A DNA stretch of 64,000 nt from JAAYQU01 sp037441445. Lineage in GTDB: Bacteria; Bacteroidota; Bacteroidia; Bacteroidales; Salinivirgaceae. The position numbers and the translations under genes are program-made. The notes below the pieces were generated by a model. That model was not told the origin of the DNA, searched no databases, and saw only the letters and a list, made by a program, of their open reading frames with translations. This document shows positions 43,955 through 52,493 of the stretch, piece by piece (within the stretch, counting starts at the first letter, position 1; each line of letters begins with the position of its first letter). The stretch covers positions 10,968-74,967 of the forward strand of contig JBBISE010000009.1 in the NCBI GenBank assembly GCA_037441445.1, read 5' to 3'.

Positions 43955-44755
43955 ATGTTGGATCGTGGAGTGGTTGTGAATAAAAAGACCTCAAACATGA
44001 GCGAAAACCAGCTTGATGCGCTGAAAGAGAGCTTGTTGGAAGGACAAATTCTGCTATTTGATAAACCATATAAATGGACATCTTTTGACGTTGTTAATAA
44101 AATCAAATGGCATTTGAAACAAAACCTGGGACTAAAGAAAATTAAAATTGGTCATGCAGGAACTCTTGACCCTTTGGCTACCGGGCTTTTAATTGTTTGT
44201 ACTGGAAAACAAACCAAAAACATTGAACAAATTCAGAATCAGCCCAAAGAATATGTCGCAACCATTGCATTGGGAAAAACAACTCCCTCGTTTGATCTGG
44301 AAACCGAAATTAATCAAACCTGGCCGATTGACAATATTTCTGAGGAGCTTGTTTTAAAGGCACTTGAAAGCCTTAAAGGCTCTGTAATGCAAGAGCCCCC
44401 ATTATATTCGGCAAAGTGGATAGATGGCAAAAGAGCATACGAATTGGCGCGGAAAGGTAAAGACAAAAAGCTTGATCCCGTTGAAATTACTATTTACAAA
44501 AACGAACTTTTACACTTTTCGCCCGAAGAAATAACCTTAAAGATATTGTGTTCAAAAGGCACATACATACGTTCAATAGCCCGTGACATCGGGCTGTTAC
44601 TAAATAATGGTGGTTACCTTAGTCAGCTTCGGCGTACGGCAATTGGCAGTTATAATGTTGAAAATGCTGTTGACGCCCAGGACTTTTGTGTAAACATGAC
44701 AACATTGATAGACAAGTTATTAATAGAAAACAATAAATCAAATATACGACTATGA
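43955..44755 (+). CDS. truB: tRNA pseudouridine-55 synthase
   Basis: 266 residues, or 252 from the alternative ATG at 43997. GQILLFDKPYKWTSFDVVNK, the catalytic GHAGTLDPLATGLL (Asp), and SAKWIDGKRAYELARKG are TruB signatures, followed by CSKGTYIRSIARDIG. It makes pseudouridine 55 in the T loop. Its end overlaps queA by 4 bp. Confidence 0.94.
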   Translation: MLDRGVVVNKKTSNMSENQLDALKESLLEGQILLFDKPYKWTSFDVVNKIKWHLKQNLGLKKIKIGHAGTLDPLATGLLIVCTGKQTKNIEQIQNQPKEYVATIALGKTTPSFDLETEINQTWPIDNISEELVLKALESLKGSVMQEPPLYSAKWIDGKRAYELARKGKDKKLDPVEITIYKNELLHFSPEEITLKILCSKGTYIRSIARDIGLLLNNGGYLSQLRRTAIGSYNVENAVDAQDFCVNMTTLIDKLLIENNKSNIRL

Positions 44756-45801
44756 AGTTATCACAATTTCATTACACGCTGCCAGACAAGCTGATAGCAT
44801 TAAACCCGGCGCCAAACCGCGATGAATCGCGTCTTATGATTGTGAATAAGTCAACCGGACAGGTGGAACATAAAATTTTCAGGGAATTGCTTCAGTATTT
44901 TAAGGCAAACGATGTTTTAGTTTTCAATGATACCAAAGTTTTTCCAGCACGCTTATACGGCAACAAAGAAAAAACCGGGGCAAAAATAGAGGTGTTTCTA
45001 TTGCGTGAACTCAACCACGATCAGCGTCTATGGGATGTATTGGTTGATCCTGCCCGGAAAATACGCATCGGAAACAAATTATATTTTGGAAACGACGATT
45101 CGTTGGTTGCTGAAGTTATAGACAACACCACATCACGTGGCCGAACATTGCGGTTCCTGTATGATGGCCCTGCCGATGAATTTAAAAAGACACTGTACTC
45201 ACTTGGAGAAACTCCGTTGCCAAAATTTATAAACCGTCAGGTGGAACCTGAAGATGCGGAAAGATACCAAACCATTTTTGCAGCTAATGAAGGTGCTGTT
45301 GCAGCACCTACAGCAGGCATGCATTTCAGCCGCGAACTTTTGAAACGGTTCGAAATTCTCGGGGTGAAAAAAACATTCATAACCTTGCATGCTGGTTTGG
45401 GTAATTTTCGTAGTGTTGAAGTTGAAGATTTAACAAAACACAAAATGGATTCGGAGCAAGTCATTGTACGCGACGAAACGGTTAATGTAATTAACAATAC
45501 ACAAAAAGCAAGGGCGAACGTCTGTGCCGTTGGTACTACGGTAATGAAGACGTTAGAGACAGTTGCCACAACCGGGGGAAATATTAAAGCGTACGATGGT
45601 TGGACAAATAAATTCATTTTTCCTCCTTACGACTTTACTGTTGCCAACCGCATGATTTCAAATTTTCATCTTCCAAAGTCAACGCTCTTAATGATGGTAA
45701 CTGCATTTGGCGGTTACGACCTGGTTATGCATGCCTATAACGAGGCCATCAAAGAGAAATACCGTTTTGGTACATACGGCGATGCGATGCTGATCTTGTA
45801 A
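44752..45801 (+). CDS. queA: S-adenosylmethionine:tRNA ribosyltransferase-isomerase
   Basis: 349 residues. MKLSQFHYTLPDKLIALNPA, DVLVFNDTKVFPARLYG, GAVAAPTAGMHFSRELL, THALG-type ITLHAGLGNFR and NRMISNFHLPKSTLLMMVTA are QueA blocks. It transfers and isomerises the ribose of AdoMet to give epoxyqueuosine in the wobble position. Downstream lies the convergent channel gene. Confidence 0.96.
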   Translation: MKLSQFHYTLPDKLIALNPAPNRDESRLMIVNKSTGQVEHKIFRELLQYFKANDVLVFNDTKVFPARLYGNKEKTGAKIEVFLLRELNHDQRLWDVLVDPARKIRIGNKLYFGNDDSLVAEVIDNTTSRGRTLRFLYDGPADEFKKTLYSLGETPLPKFINRQVEPEDAERYQTIFAANEGAVAAPTAGMHFSRELLKRFEILGVKKTFITLHAGLGNFRSVEVEDLTKHKMDSEQVIVRDETVNVINNTQKARANVCAVGTTVMKTLETVATTGGNIKAYDGWTNKFIFPPYDFTVANRMISNFHLPKSTLLMMVTAFGGYDLVMHAYNEAIKEKYRFGTYGDAMLIL

Positions 45802-45854
45802 TCGTAAAATAAAAGATGCTTTCATGGGATGTGGTTTCTTCATTACCCCTTTTT

Positions 45855-47846
45855 TTACCTGAGCATCTTACGCACAAATGCCACTGTAAAATAAGACATC
45901 ATGAACATGCCAATGAAGCCTTCTAGCCCTGACAGAATACGCATATAACCAGCGGGATAATAATCGCCGTAGCCAATAGTGAAAAATGTGATTACACTGT
46001 GGTATAATGCTTTGGCAATGGGTCCCAACTGCCTTGGATCATCAGGAGGAAAAAGTGATGAATGGATGTCTGATGAGGTAAAAAATGGTAAAATATAGTA
46101 CAAAAAGCTGAATATCAAAAACACATACAAGGTACTCTTCAAAACGCGTATTGGATTGGTTGCATAATGTCCCATAAAATCGAAAACCAACCATTGGAAA
46201 AAATGCTGTATCTTATAAATAATTTTTTTTTTTGGTTTTTCAGCAGTTTTTTCCAGTAGTTGTGCTTTTGCAAAAGTCCTTTTAAACTCAACATAGGCAA
46301 GATCCTCCTCATCATAGTGACCAATAACATTAAAGTTTTCTTTCAATAATCTAAATTGGTCTGCCTTAGTTCTATAACTAGTTTCTTGCTTGTAAATCAG
46401 CTCCTTTAGATTTACCTGGTGCCAATCAATATAAATTCGTCCCAACAACCGTATTCCTGCCATTTCAAGCGATTGAATTTCTGGACGGTAATCATGGGGG
46501 TGTAAATCAATAACATCTTTAATAATTGTTCCACTCAAATCGAGCTTACCACAATAGGCCAGACGCAAATCAAAAAAGTTATTTATGTGGCAACTTTTCA
46601 AAGTCAGTTTCTCAATTCTTGCCCTGCGAAATGTGACAAGTCCTTGCCCAAAATCAACGTCATCGAAACTTAACGAGGCTTTGTCAAATTCAAGGCTGTC
46701 AAAGTTAATTTTTCCCGAGCCAAAATCACATCTTTTGAGTTCAACGGATCCTTCGTCCAACTTTGATGCCTCAAAAATAATATCACCTGCTCCGAAGGAG
46801 ACCCTATTTAAGCTTATACGTCCTTTTCCAAACTCTACGGCACGGAAATCAACACCTCCGTTTCCAAATCGTGCTCGATCGAATACAATGTCACCTTCAC
46901 CGAAACGAGCGAAATGAAAATCAGTAAGTCCATTACCAAAAATAACGTGTTTAAAATTTGCTTTGCCATTACCAAAATCAGTCCCTGTAAAGGTTACTTC
47001 GCCAATTCCAAATTCTGATCCAACAAAATCAACGCCTCCATCGCCAAAGTCCACTCTTGAGAAACTTATTGCCCCATTTCCAAACTGGACATTTCTGAAT
47101 AAAACATCACCGGAACAAAACTCGGACTTGTCGAAAACAACCGTTCCGTCGCCAAAATTTACATTACTAAAATTCTTTTTTCCATTTCCAAAACGCAGAA
47201 CATCAAACATGATTTCGCTTGATTGAAATTCGCAATCGGAAAAATCTACCTGTCCATCGGTGAATTCGGCGCTTGTAAAAATGGTCGCCCTTCCAAAAAA
47301 GTGGGTGCGCTGAAAATTCACTTTACATTCTTTAAATATAGCATTTTTAAAACTAATTGAAGTATTTTTTAATTCAAGTTCCTGAAAATTAACCGTTTTA
47401 GCCCTAAATAAACTATATTCAAAATTAACTGAGCCTGAGTGAACTTTTGCTCCCTCCAACGTGAAAGAAGGGGCATAAAATATAGAGTGCGAAAAATCTG
47501 CCGGCTCACCCATTACTCCAATATGAGATAAATTCAAATCATTTTGTTCATTGTGCAAAAAACAATTTTTAAGTGAAAACTGGTTTAACAATATCAGTTC
47601 GTCAGGAGCAATTCCCTGTATCTGTCTATAATTGAGCAAATTTAACTCTTCGATGTAGCAATTTTCATAAACAATAGAACCTGTTTTCTCTAATTGCTCC
47701 ATAGCCATGTTGGCGGTAACAAATTTTAGTTTTATCTGTTCCAATTCATGACCGTTTTGATCAATGAGCAACACAATGGCCATTCTATCTTCTTCGCCAT
47801 TGTACTCAACGATTTTGATCTCAAAACTGTCAAAATTACGGCTCAT
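45855..47846 (-). CDS. Potassium-channel-like protein with long pentapeptide-like repeat domain
   Basis: 663 residues in two parts. Residues about 120-430 are a solenoid of roughly 14-residue repeats with consensus FGxGxVxFxxxxFx, about seventeen in a row, related to pentapeptide-repeat beta-helices. The C-terminal part has one helix (VLKSTLYVFLIFSFLYYILP, about 568-589), the pore filter TIGYGD at about 623-628, and a second helix GFIGMFMMSYFTVAFV, i.e. a two-helix K+ channel unit. The solenoid presumably lies in the cytoplasm and may sense a ligand or partner. It is monocistronic. Confidence 0.82.
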   Translation of the reverse strand: MSRNFDSFEIKIVEYNGEEDRMAIVLLIDQNGHELEQIKLKFVTANMAMEQLEKTGSIVYENCYIEELNLLNYRQIQGIAPDELILLNQFSLKNCFLHNEQNDLNLSHIGVMGEPADFSHSIFYAPSFTLEGAKVHSGSVNFEYSLFRAKTVNFQELELKNTSISFKNAIFKECKVNFQRTHFFGRATIFTSAEFTDGQVDFSDCEFQSSEIMFDVLRFGNGKKNFSNVNFGDGTVVFDKSEFCSGDVLFRNVQFGNGAISFSRVDFGDGGVDFVGSEFGIGEVTFTGTDFGNGKANFKHVIFGNGLTDFHFARFGEGDIVFDRARFGNGGVDFRAVEFGKGRISLNRVSFGAGDIIFEASKLDEGSVELKRCDFGSGKINFDSLEFDKASLSFDDVDFGQGLVTFRRARIEKLTLKSCHINNFFDLRLAYCGKLDLSGTIIKDVIDLHPHDYRPEIQSLEMAGIRLLGRIYIDWHQVNLKELIYKQETSYRTKADQFRLLKENFNVIGHYDEEDLAYVEFKRTFAKAQLLEKTAEKPKKKIIYKIQHFFQWLVFDFMGHYATNPIRVLKSTLYVFLIFSFLYYILPFFTSSDIHSSLFPPDDPRQLGPIAKALYHSVITFFTIGYGDYYPAGYMRILSGLEGFIGMFMMSYFTVAFVRKMLR

Positions 47847-47971
47847 CTTAACTGGGTATTTATTATTTTATGGAAACGCATGCTTCGTACACGAGGACAT
47901 CTTTTTTCTTGCCGATTCGAATTGTCGTTTTGCCATAAAATCCTGTAATCGGGTTTTCTTAACTGCTTGTA

Positions 47972-47979
47972 CAAAAATA
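47972..47979 (-). promoter_or_regulatory. Predicted -7 box for the channel gene
   Basis: On the minus strand TATTTTTG matches TAnnTTTG; the start codon lies 125 bp downstream. No well-placed -33 TTTG is seen. Nothing else is recognised in 47847-48104. Confidence 0.4.
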
Positions 47980-48104
47980 AACAAATATTTGGTTTAAAAA
48001 AAAAGCAATCTGCAAATCTTTTCCTAGTGTCATACCCAAGCTGATAGTTTGACGACCGAACGGTTGACTTGTCAATCCTTCACTGGCATTATTGTATTCT
48101 GTTC

Positions 48105-48986
48105 CTATTTCGGTTCCCGATAAAAATCATTTAAAGACCTGGTGTAGTAGCTGTAATCTATTTCATTGTTCCTTTGAAATATCCTAGGTTCTTTATAACC
48201 AATTGGTACTAAGGTTACTTTCGTCATTCCGTTTATTGCCATTATTTTGTTGCTGTCCGCTGATTTTTGATCAAACAAGATATCGAAAAAAAACAGATAT
48301 TTCCCAATCCATTGAATGTACTGTCCTGCATCTTCTTCTGCAAGTTCTCCCTGATTATTTATAAGCCTTAACTTATTGTTTTTGTTATATATTGCCTTTT
48401 GAAATTCCACACCATTTAGAGGAACGCCATCTACTGTAAGAACTATGTTAAACTGTGAATCTATGAATATCCACTTTTTAAACTCTTTCAGATAGACCTC
48501 GCTTACAACATGTCCCGCACCAACTCTTACTTTTTCAACATCCCTTGTTTTTAAACCTAACGTCCTTGATTTTAGGCCAATACTGTTTAAGGCAGCTGTG
48601 GTCACAATGCCGTACTCCACACAGCGAAATTTTTTTCCTTCTTTTGCTTCTTGTAAAATAGTAAGTGCATCTTGCCTTGTTGGAACGTTTCTTCCATTAT
48701 GTTCCCACTGTTTGCTAGTCCATTCAAGTACTGCCAGTACTTTATCAAAATCGTTTTTACTTTCCGATATTAATAAGGAAATTTGGTATTTCTCACGCAA
48801 TTCTTTCAGAAAATCATTGTTTGTAGTGTCAGAATAATAAAATTCAAAAAGCGGATTAGGCGCATCTAGCGAATACGATACTTCTTTCAATTTAGCCGAA
48901 GGTCTAACATTAATTAGTTAATAAAAAGAGCTACAGCTACTCAATAAAACGCTGCCAGCAATTAATACCATAATGGTTGATTTCAT
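48105..48986 (-). pseudogene. Transglutaminase-like lipoprotein gene with in-frame ochre stop
   Basis: ATG at 48986 begins MKSTIMVLIAGSVLLSSCSS, a clean lipoprotein signal peptide with LSSC lipobox, but codon 23 is TAA (48918-48920). The same frame continues LINVRPSAKLKEVSYSLDA and stays open to 48105, encoding a transglutaminase-like domain with KKFRCVEYG (Cys), GAGHVVSEVYL (His) and KWIFIDSQF (Asp) and about 290 residues in all. A TTG at 48890 could start a 261-residue product without a signal peptide. It is probably a recent nonsense mutation or a sequencing error. Confidence 0.78.
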
Positions 48987-49236
48987 ACTTCTTTGTTATT
49001 TAAGTTAATAGCGGTTCATGTTTCTATATCGTAAGTTACGATAATTTCAAGGTTTTCCTGCTTCGATGTTAACGCCCCTTCAAAAAATATAGCGTTCACA
49101 CAAATTAATTTACCAAGTATTAATTCCAAAAATGCCATTCTGCGAGTCAAATCAGGGAAAATTAACGACCAAAGATATTGACAATTCTTACACCTACTCT
49201 AAATGTTACCCAAATGTTAAACCAGTGTTTACGGAA

Positions 49237-49473
49237 TGTGAATAAAAACCGAAAACTTTTTTTGGCATTTCGAATATATTGTATAAACAGGCTTCCTTTT
49301 GAATATCCAAATAAGTTAGCCCAAAAAATACAGCTGTTTTTTAACCACTAATCAACCGGAGTGACATTGCCTAACTGTTTTTAACCGGTTTGCAGAAAGT
49401 TTATCAACAAGTGTGAATAACCGTAGCAATTGATTAATTTTGAGGCCTGTTTTATCAAAACTTCTGTTAATAA
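49237..49473. other. Cluster of DnaA-box-like words in an AT-rich divergent gap (possible origin)
   Basis: The 48987-49583 gap lies between minus-strand and plus-strand genes and encodes nothing recognisable. It has TGTGAATAA twice (49237-49245, 49412-49420), which is TTATTCACA on the other strand, an accepted DnaA-box variant; TTATCAACA (49401-49409) and TGTTAATAA (49465-49473) each differ by one or two bases. TTATCAACA and TGTGAATAA stand back to back. dnaA is not in the window. Possible oriC, weakly supported. Confidence 0.3.
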
Positions 49474-49583
49474 ACTTTTATCAAATGTTTAGAATGATTT
49501 TTGCAAGAAAAAGTTACGCGATTTTTCAACCCTGTTAACACCTCATCATCATCATACCAGTTTTTAATTTTTAAGACTTTTTT

Positions 49584-50564
49584 ATGATCAATAATGAAAT
49601 GTTTAAAAACGGATATGGAGAAGAACAACTTCCCAAAGATATTGATTTGGTTTCCGAAATAAAGAAACTGAAAAAAGAAAAGAACGCTATTATTTTGGGA
49701 CACTTTTATCAATCGCCTGAAGTACAAGATATTTCCGATTTTTTAGGAGACAGTCTCGCCCTTGCACAAGCAGCTGAAAAAACCGATGCCGACATTATTG
49801 TTTTTGCTGGTGTTACCTTTATGGCCGATACTGCAAAAATATTAAATCCGACTAAAAAGGTACTTATGCCCGATTTAAATGCCGGTTGTTCGCTCTCTGA
49901 CAGCTGTCCGCCGGAAGCATTCCGCGCATTTCTTGGCAAGCATCCGGGTCATACGGTTATTACTTATGTTAACAGCTCAACTGGGGTTAAAGCGCTTTCC
50001 GATATAATTTGTACGAGCAGTAACGCCATTAAAATTGTTCAAAGTTTGCCGGCTGATGAGAAGATTATTTTTGCTCCGGATAAAAATTTGGGTACCTATA
50101 TTGAAAAAGTCACCGGACGAAAAATGGTTATATGGGATGGTGCCTGCCACGTTCACAAACAGTTCAGCCTTCCACGTATTGTTAATTTAATGAATGAAAA
50201 TTCTGACGCTGTGTTTATAGCACATCCTGAATGTCAGTCAGATGTATTGGTTTTAGCAAAATTTGTTGGTAGCACCACTGCATTATTGAATCACGTAAAT
50301 AAATCGGATAGAAAAAAATTTATTGTTGCCACTGAATCTGGAATTTTACACCAAATGCGGTTAAAGAACCCTGATAAATTATTGATTCCTGCGCCTCCTG
50401 AGGATTCAACCTGTGCTTGCAATGATTGTTATTTTATGAAAATGATTTCCTTGAAAAAGATTTATCTCTCATTGAAATACGAGCTACCTGAAATTATCAT
50501 TCCTGAGGTTTTGCGATTGCAAGCCCTAAAACCATTACAAAGAATGCTAAACCTGAGTTTATAA
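49584..50564 (+). CDS. nadA: Quinolinate synthase A
   Basis: 326 residues. KKEKNAIILGHFYQSPEVQD, NAGCSLSDSC (first cluster Cys), GTYIEKVTGRKMVIWDGACH, HPECQSDV and the C-terminal ACNDCYFMKM give the three Cys ligands of the [4Fe-4S] cluster and the dehydratase fold. It condenses iminoaspartate with dihydroxyacetone phosphate in NAD synthesis. It is 7 bp upstream of the flippase gene. nadB and nadC are not in the window. Confidence 0.95.
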   Translation: MINNEMFKNGYGEEQLPKDIDLVSEIKKLKKEKNAIILGHFYQSPEVQDISDFLGDSLALAQAAEKTDADIIVFAGVTFMADTAKILNPTKKVLMPDLNAGCSLSDSCPPEAFRAFLGKHPGHTVITYVNSSTGVKALSDIICTSSNAIKIVQSLPADEKIIFAPDKNLGTYIEKVTGRKMVIWDGACHVHKQFSLPRIVNLMNENSDAVFIAHPECQSDVLVLAKFVGSTTALLNHVNKSDRKKFIVATESGILHQMRLKNPDKLLIPAPPEDSTCACNDCYFMKMISLKKIYLSLKYELPEIIIPEVLRLQALKPLQRMLNLSL

Positions 50565-50571
50565 ATTTCTA

Positions 50572-52050
50572 ATGAGCCAATTTAAGAAATTAGCTGGTCA
50601 AACTGCCATTTATGGTTTTGGTTCTGTTGTTCCAAGAATACTTAATTATATATTATTAACTCCTTTTTACACAAGGGTTCTTACTTCCATATCAGATTAT
50701 GGTACGCATACTTATTTGTATTCTTACGGCGCATTCTTGATTATCCTGCTTACTTTTGGAATGGAAACAACTTTTTTTAGATATGCCAAATCCAAAGGAA
50801 TTGAAAAAGTGTTTACTACGTCGTTTGTATTTCTGTTTATTAACGCTTTTCTTTTTTCAATAATTATTCTTTTTAATGCGGATAGAATCTCACAACTTAT
50901 TGGAATAATTAAAGTTGAATATTTGTATTATTTTTTGGGAATTATTTCTTTAGACGTAATTTCTGCAATACCTTTTGCCACGTTGAGGTATAATGAAAAA
51001 GCGCGTTTATTTGCATTTCTGAAAATTATAAATGTTTTGGTTAATATAAGTGTCAACCTCTTTTATCTTTGGCTGATACCTTTACTTATAAGTACCTATA
51101 ACTGGGATTTTTCGATGATTTATGACAGTCAGAACCTTTTGGAATATACGTTCAAAGCTAATTTGATTGCCAATATCATAACATTCTTAATGCTAATCCC
51201 TAACACAAGAAAATATTATTCAAAATTTGATGTTGTTATATTCAAAGAGATGTTTTTCTATTCTGCACCAATCTTGATTAGTGGTATATTGGGTATGATA
51301 AATGAGGTGGCTGATAAAATTTTACTCAAATATTTACTACCAAAAAATATTTCTGCTTTCGAACAAATTGGAATATATTCAGCCAACTATAAAATAGCTG
51401 CTTTAATTACCATTTTTAATTCTATGTTTCGCTATGCTCTGGAACCCTTTTTCTTTAAAGTATATGGTTATGATGAAAGTAAATCTAGATACGCAATAAT
51501 TTCAAAGTATTATTTAATTTTCGGTTTATTTATTTTATTGATTGTGAATTTATTCATTGATGTTTTTAAGTATTTTATTAGTGAAAATTACCATTCGGGT
51601 TTGCATATTGTACCCGTTGTGTTACTTGCTAATCTTTTGTTTGGTATGTATTACACAATGGCTGTTTGGTATAAAGTTACTGATAAAACATACTTCTCAG
51701 CTATATTTGCTTTAATTGGATCCACTGTAACTATTCTGGCCAACATAATTATGATACCATTGTTTGGTTATACCGGTTCAGCCTTTGCTACCCTTTTATG
51801 TTACTTTGTAATGTTTATTCTTACTGTATATTTTGGTCAAAAACATTATCCTATAAACTATAATTACGGGTATATGCTTAAATTGGCCCTCTTTTCTATG
51901 TTGGTGTTTATAGTTGGAAATTATTTGCCTTTCGATAATTTATACCTAAAATTTTCTTTTAACGCCGTTTTACTGATTGCTTATATTATTTTTGTAGTTT
52001 TTACCAACCGCGAAATACACGATAAAATTTTCAATTATGGTAAACATTAA
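50572..52050 (+). CDS. Oligosaccharide flippase-like membrane protein (MOP superfamily)
   Basis: 492 residues with about fourteen membrane helices; GQTAIYGFGSVVPRILNYIL and TPFYTRVLTSISDYGTHTYL are the typical N-terminus of polysaccharide flippases. This paralogue sits in a conserved Bacteroidota housekeeping block next to dut and is not the Wzx of the glycan locus. It may transport a lipid-linked oligosaccharide of another kind. GC content is lower than in the left part of the window. Confidence 0.85.
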   Translation: MSQFKKLAGQTAIYGFGSVVPRILNYILLTPFYTRVLTSISDYGTHTYLYSYGAFLIILLTFGMETTFFRYAKSKGIEKVFTTSFVFLFINAFLFSIIILFNADRISQLIGIIKVEYLYYFLGIISLDVISAIPFATLRYNEKARLFAFLKIINVLVNISVNLFYLWLIPLLISTYNWDFSMIYDSQNLLEYTFKANLIANIITFLMLIPNTRKYYSKFDVVIFKEMFFYSAPILISGILGMINEVADKILLKYLLPKNISAFEQIGIYSANYKIAALITIFNSMFRYALEPFFFKVYGYDESKSRYAIISKYYLIFGLFILLIVNLFIDVFKYFISENYHSGLHIVPVVLLANLLFGMYYTMAVWYKVTDKTYFSAIFALIGSTVTILANIIMIPLFGYTGSAFATLLCYFVMFILTVYFGQKHYPINYNYGYMLKLALFSMLVFIVGNYLPFDNLYLKFSFNAVLLIAYIIFVVFTNREIHDKIFNYGKH

Positions 52051-52474
52051 AATTAGGGTTGAAGAGGGCGCCAATGTTCCAGTATATCAAACTAACGGAA
52101 GTGCCGGGATGGATGTTTGTGCTTTTTTGCCCCATGGGCCACAAACTATTGGCAAAGGCGAATTAAAATTAATAAAAACAGGAATTTACATTGAACTTCC
52201 TGATGGTTACGAAGCACAAATAAGATCCCGAAGTGGATTAGCTCTAAAGAATGGAATTTCAGTTCTTAATTCTCCTGGAACTATTGATTCTGATTATAGA
52301 GGAGAAGTTGGAATTATTCTAATTAATCACTCTGATAAAGAATTTATAATAAATTCAGGCGATAGGATTTGCCAAATGGTAATTGCTAAATACGAGAAAA
52401 TTGAATGGATAAAATCAATTGAACTTGATGTTACAAATAGAAATGCAGGAGGTTTTGGGCATACTGGAATTTAG
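52037..52474 (+). CDS. dut: dUTP diphosphatase
   Basis: 145 residues. All five motifs are present: GSAGMDVCAF (I), RSRSGLALKNGI (II), GTIDSDYRGEVGIIL (III), RICQMVIAKY (IV) and RNAGGFGHTG (V). It forms a trimer and hydrolyses dUTP to dUMP, keeping uracil out of DNA. It overlaps the flippase gene by 14 bp. Confidence 0.95.
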   Translation: MVNIKIRVEEGANVPVYQTNGSAGMDVCAFLPHGPQTIGKGELKLIKTGIYIELPDGYEAQIRSRSGLALKNGISVLNSPGTIDSDYRGEVGIILINHSDKEFIINSGDRICQMVIAKYEKIEWIKSIELDVTNRNAGGFGHTGI

Positions 52475-52493
52475 GAAATTAATAAATAGAACA

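Noticed and set aside
45813..45869. AAGATGCT/AGCATCTT as a bidirectional terminator between queA and the channel gene
   Set aside because: The arms are 41 bases apart, one overlaps the channel coding end, and there is no T-run directly after an arm.
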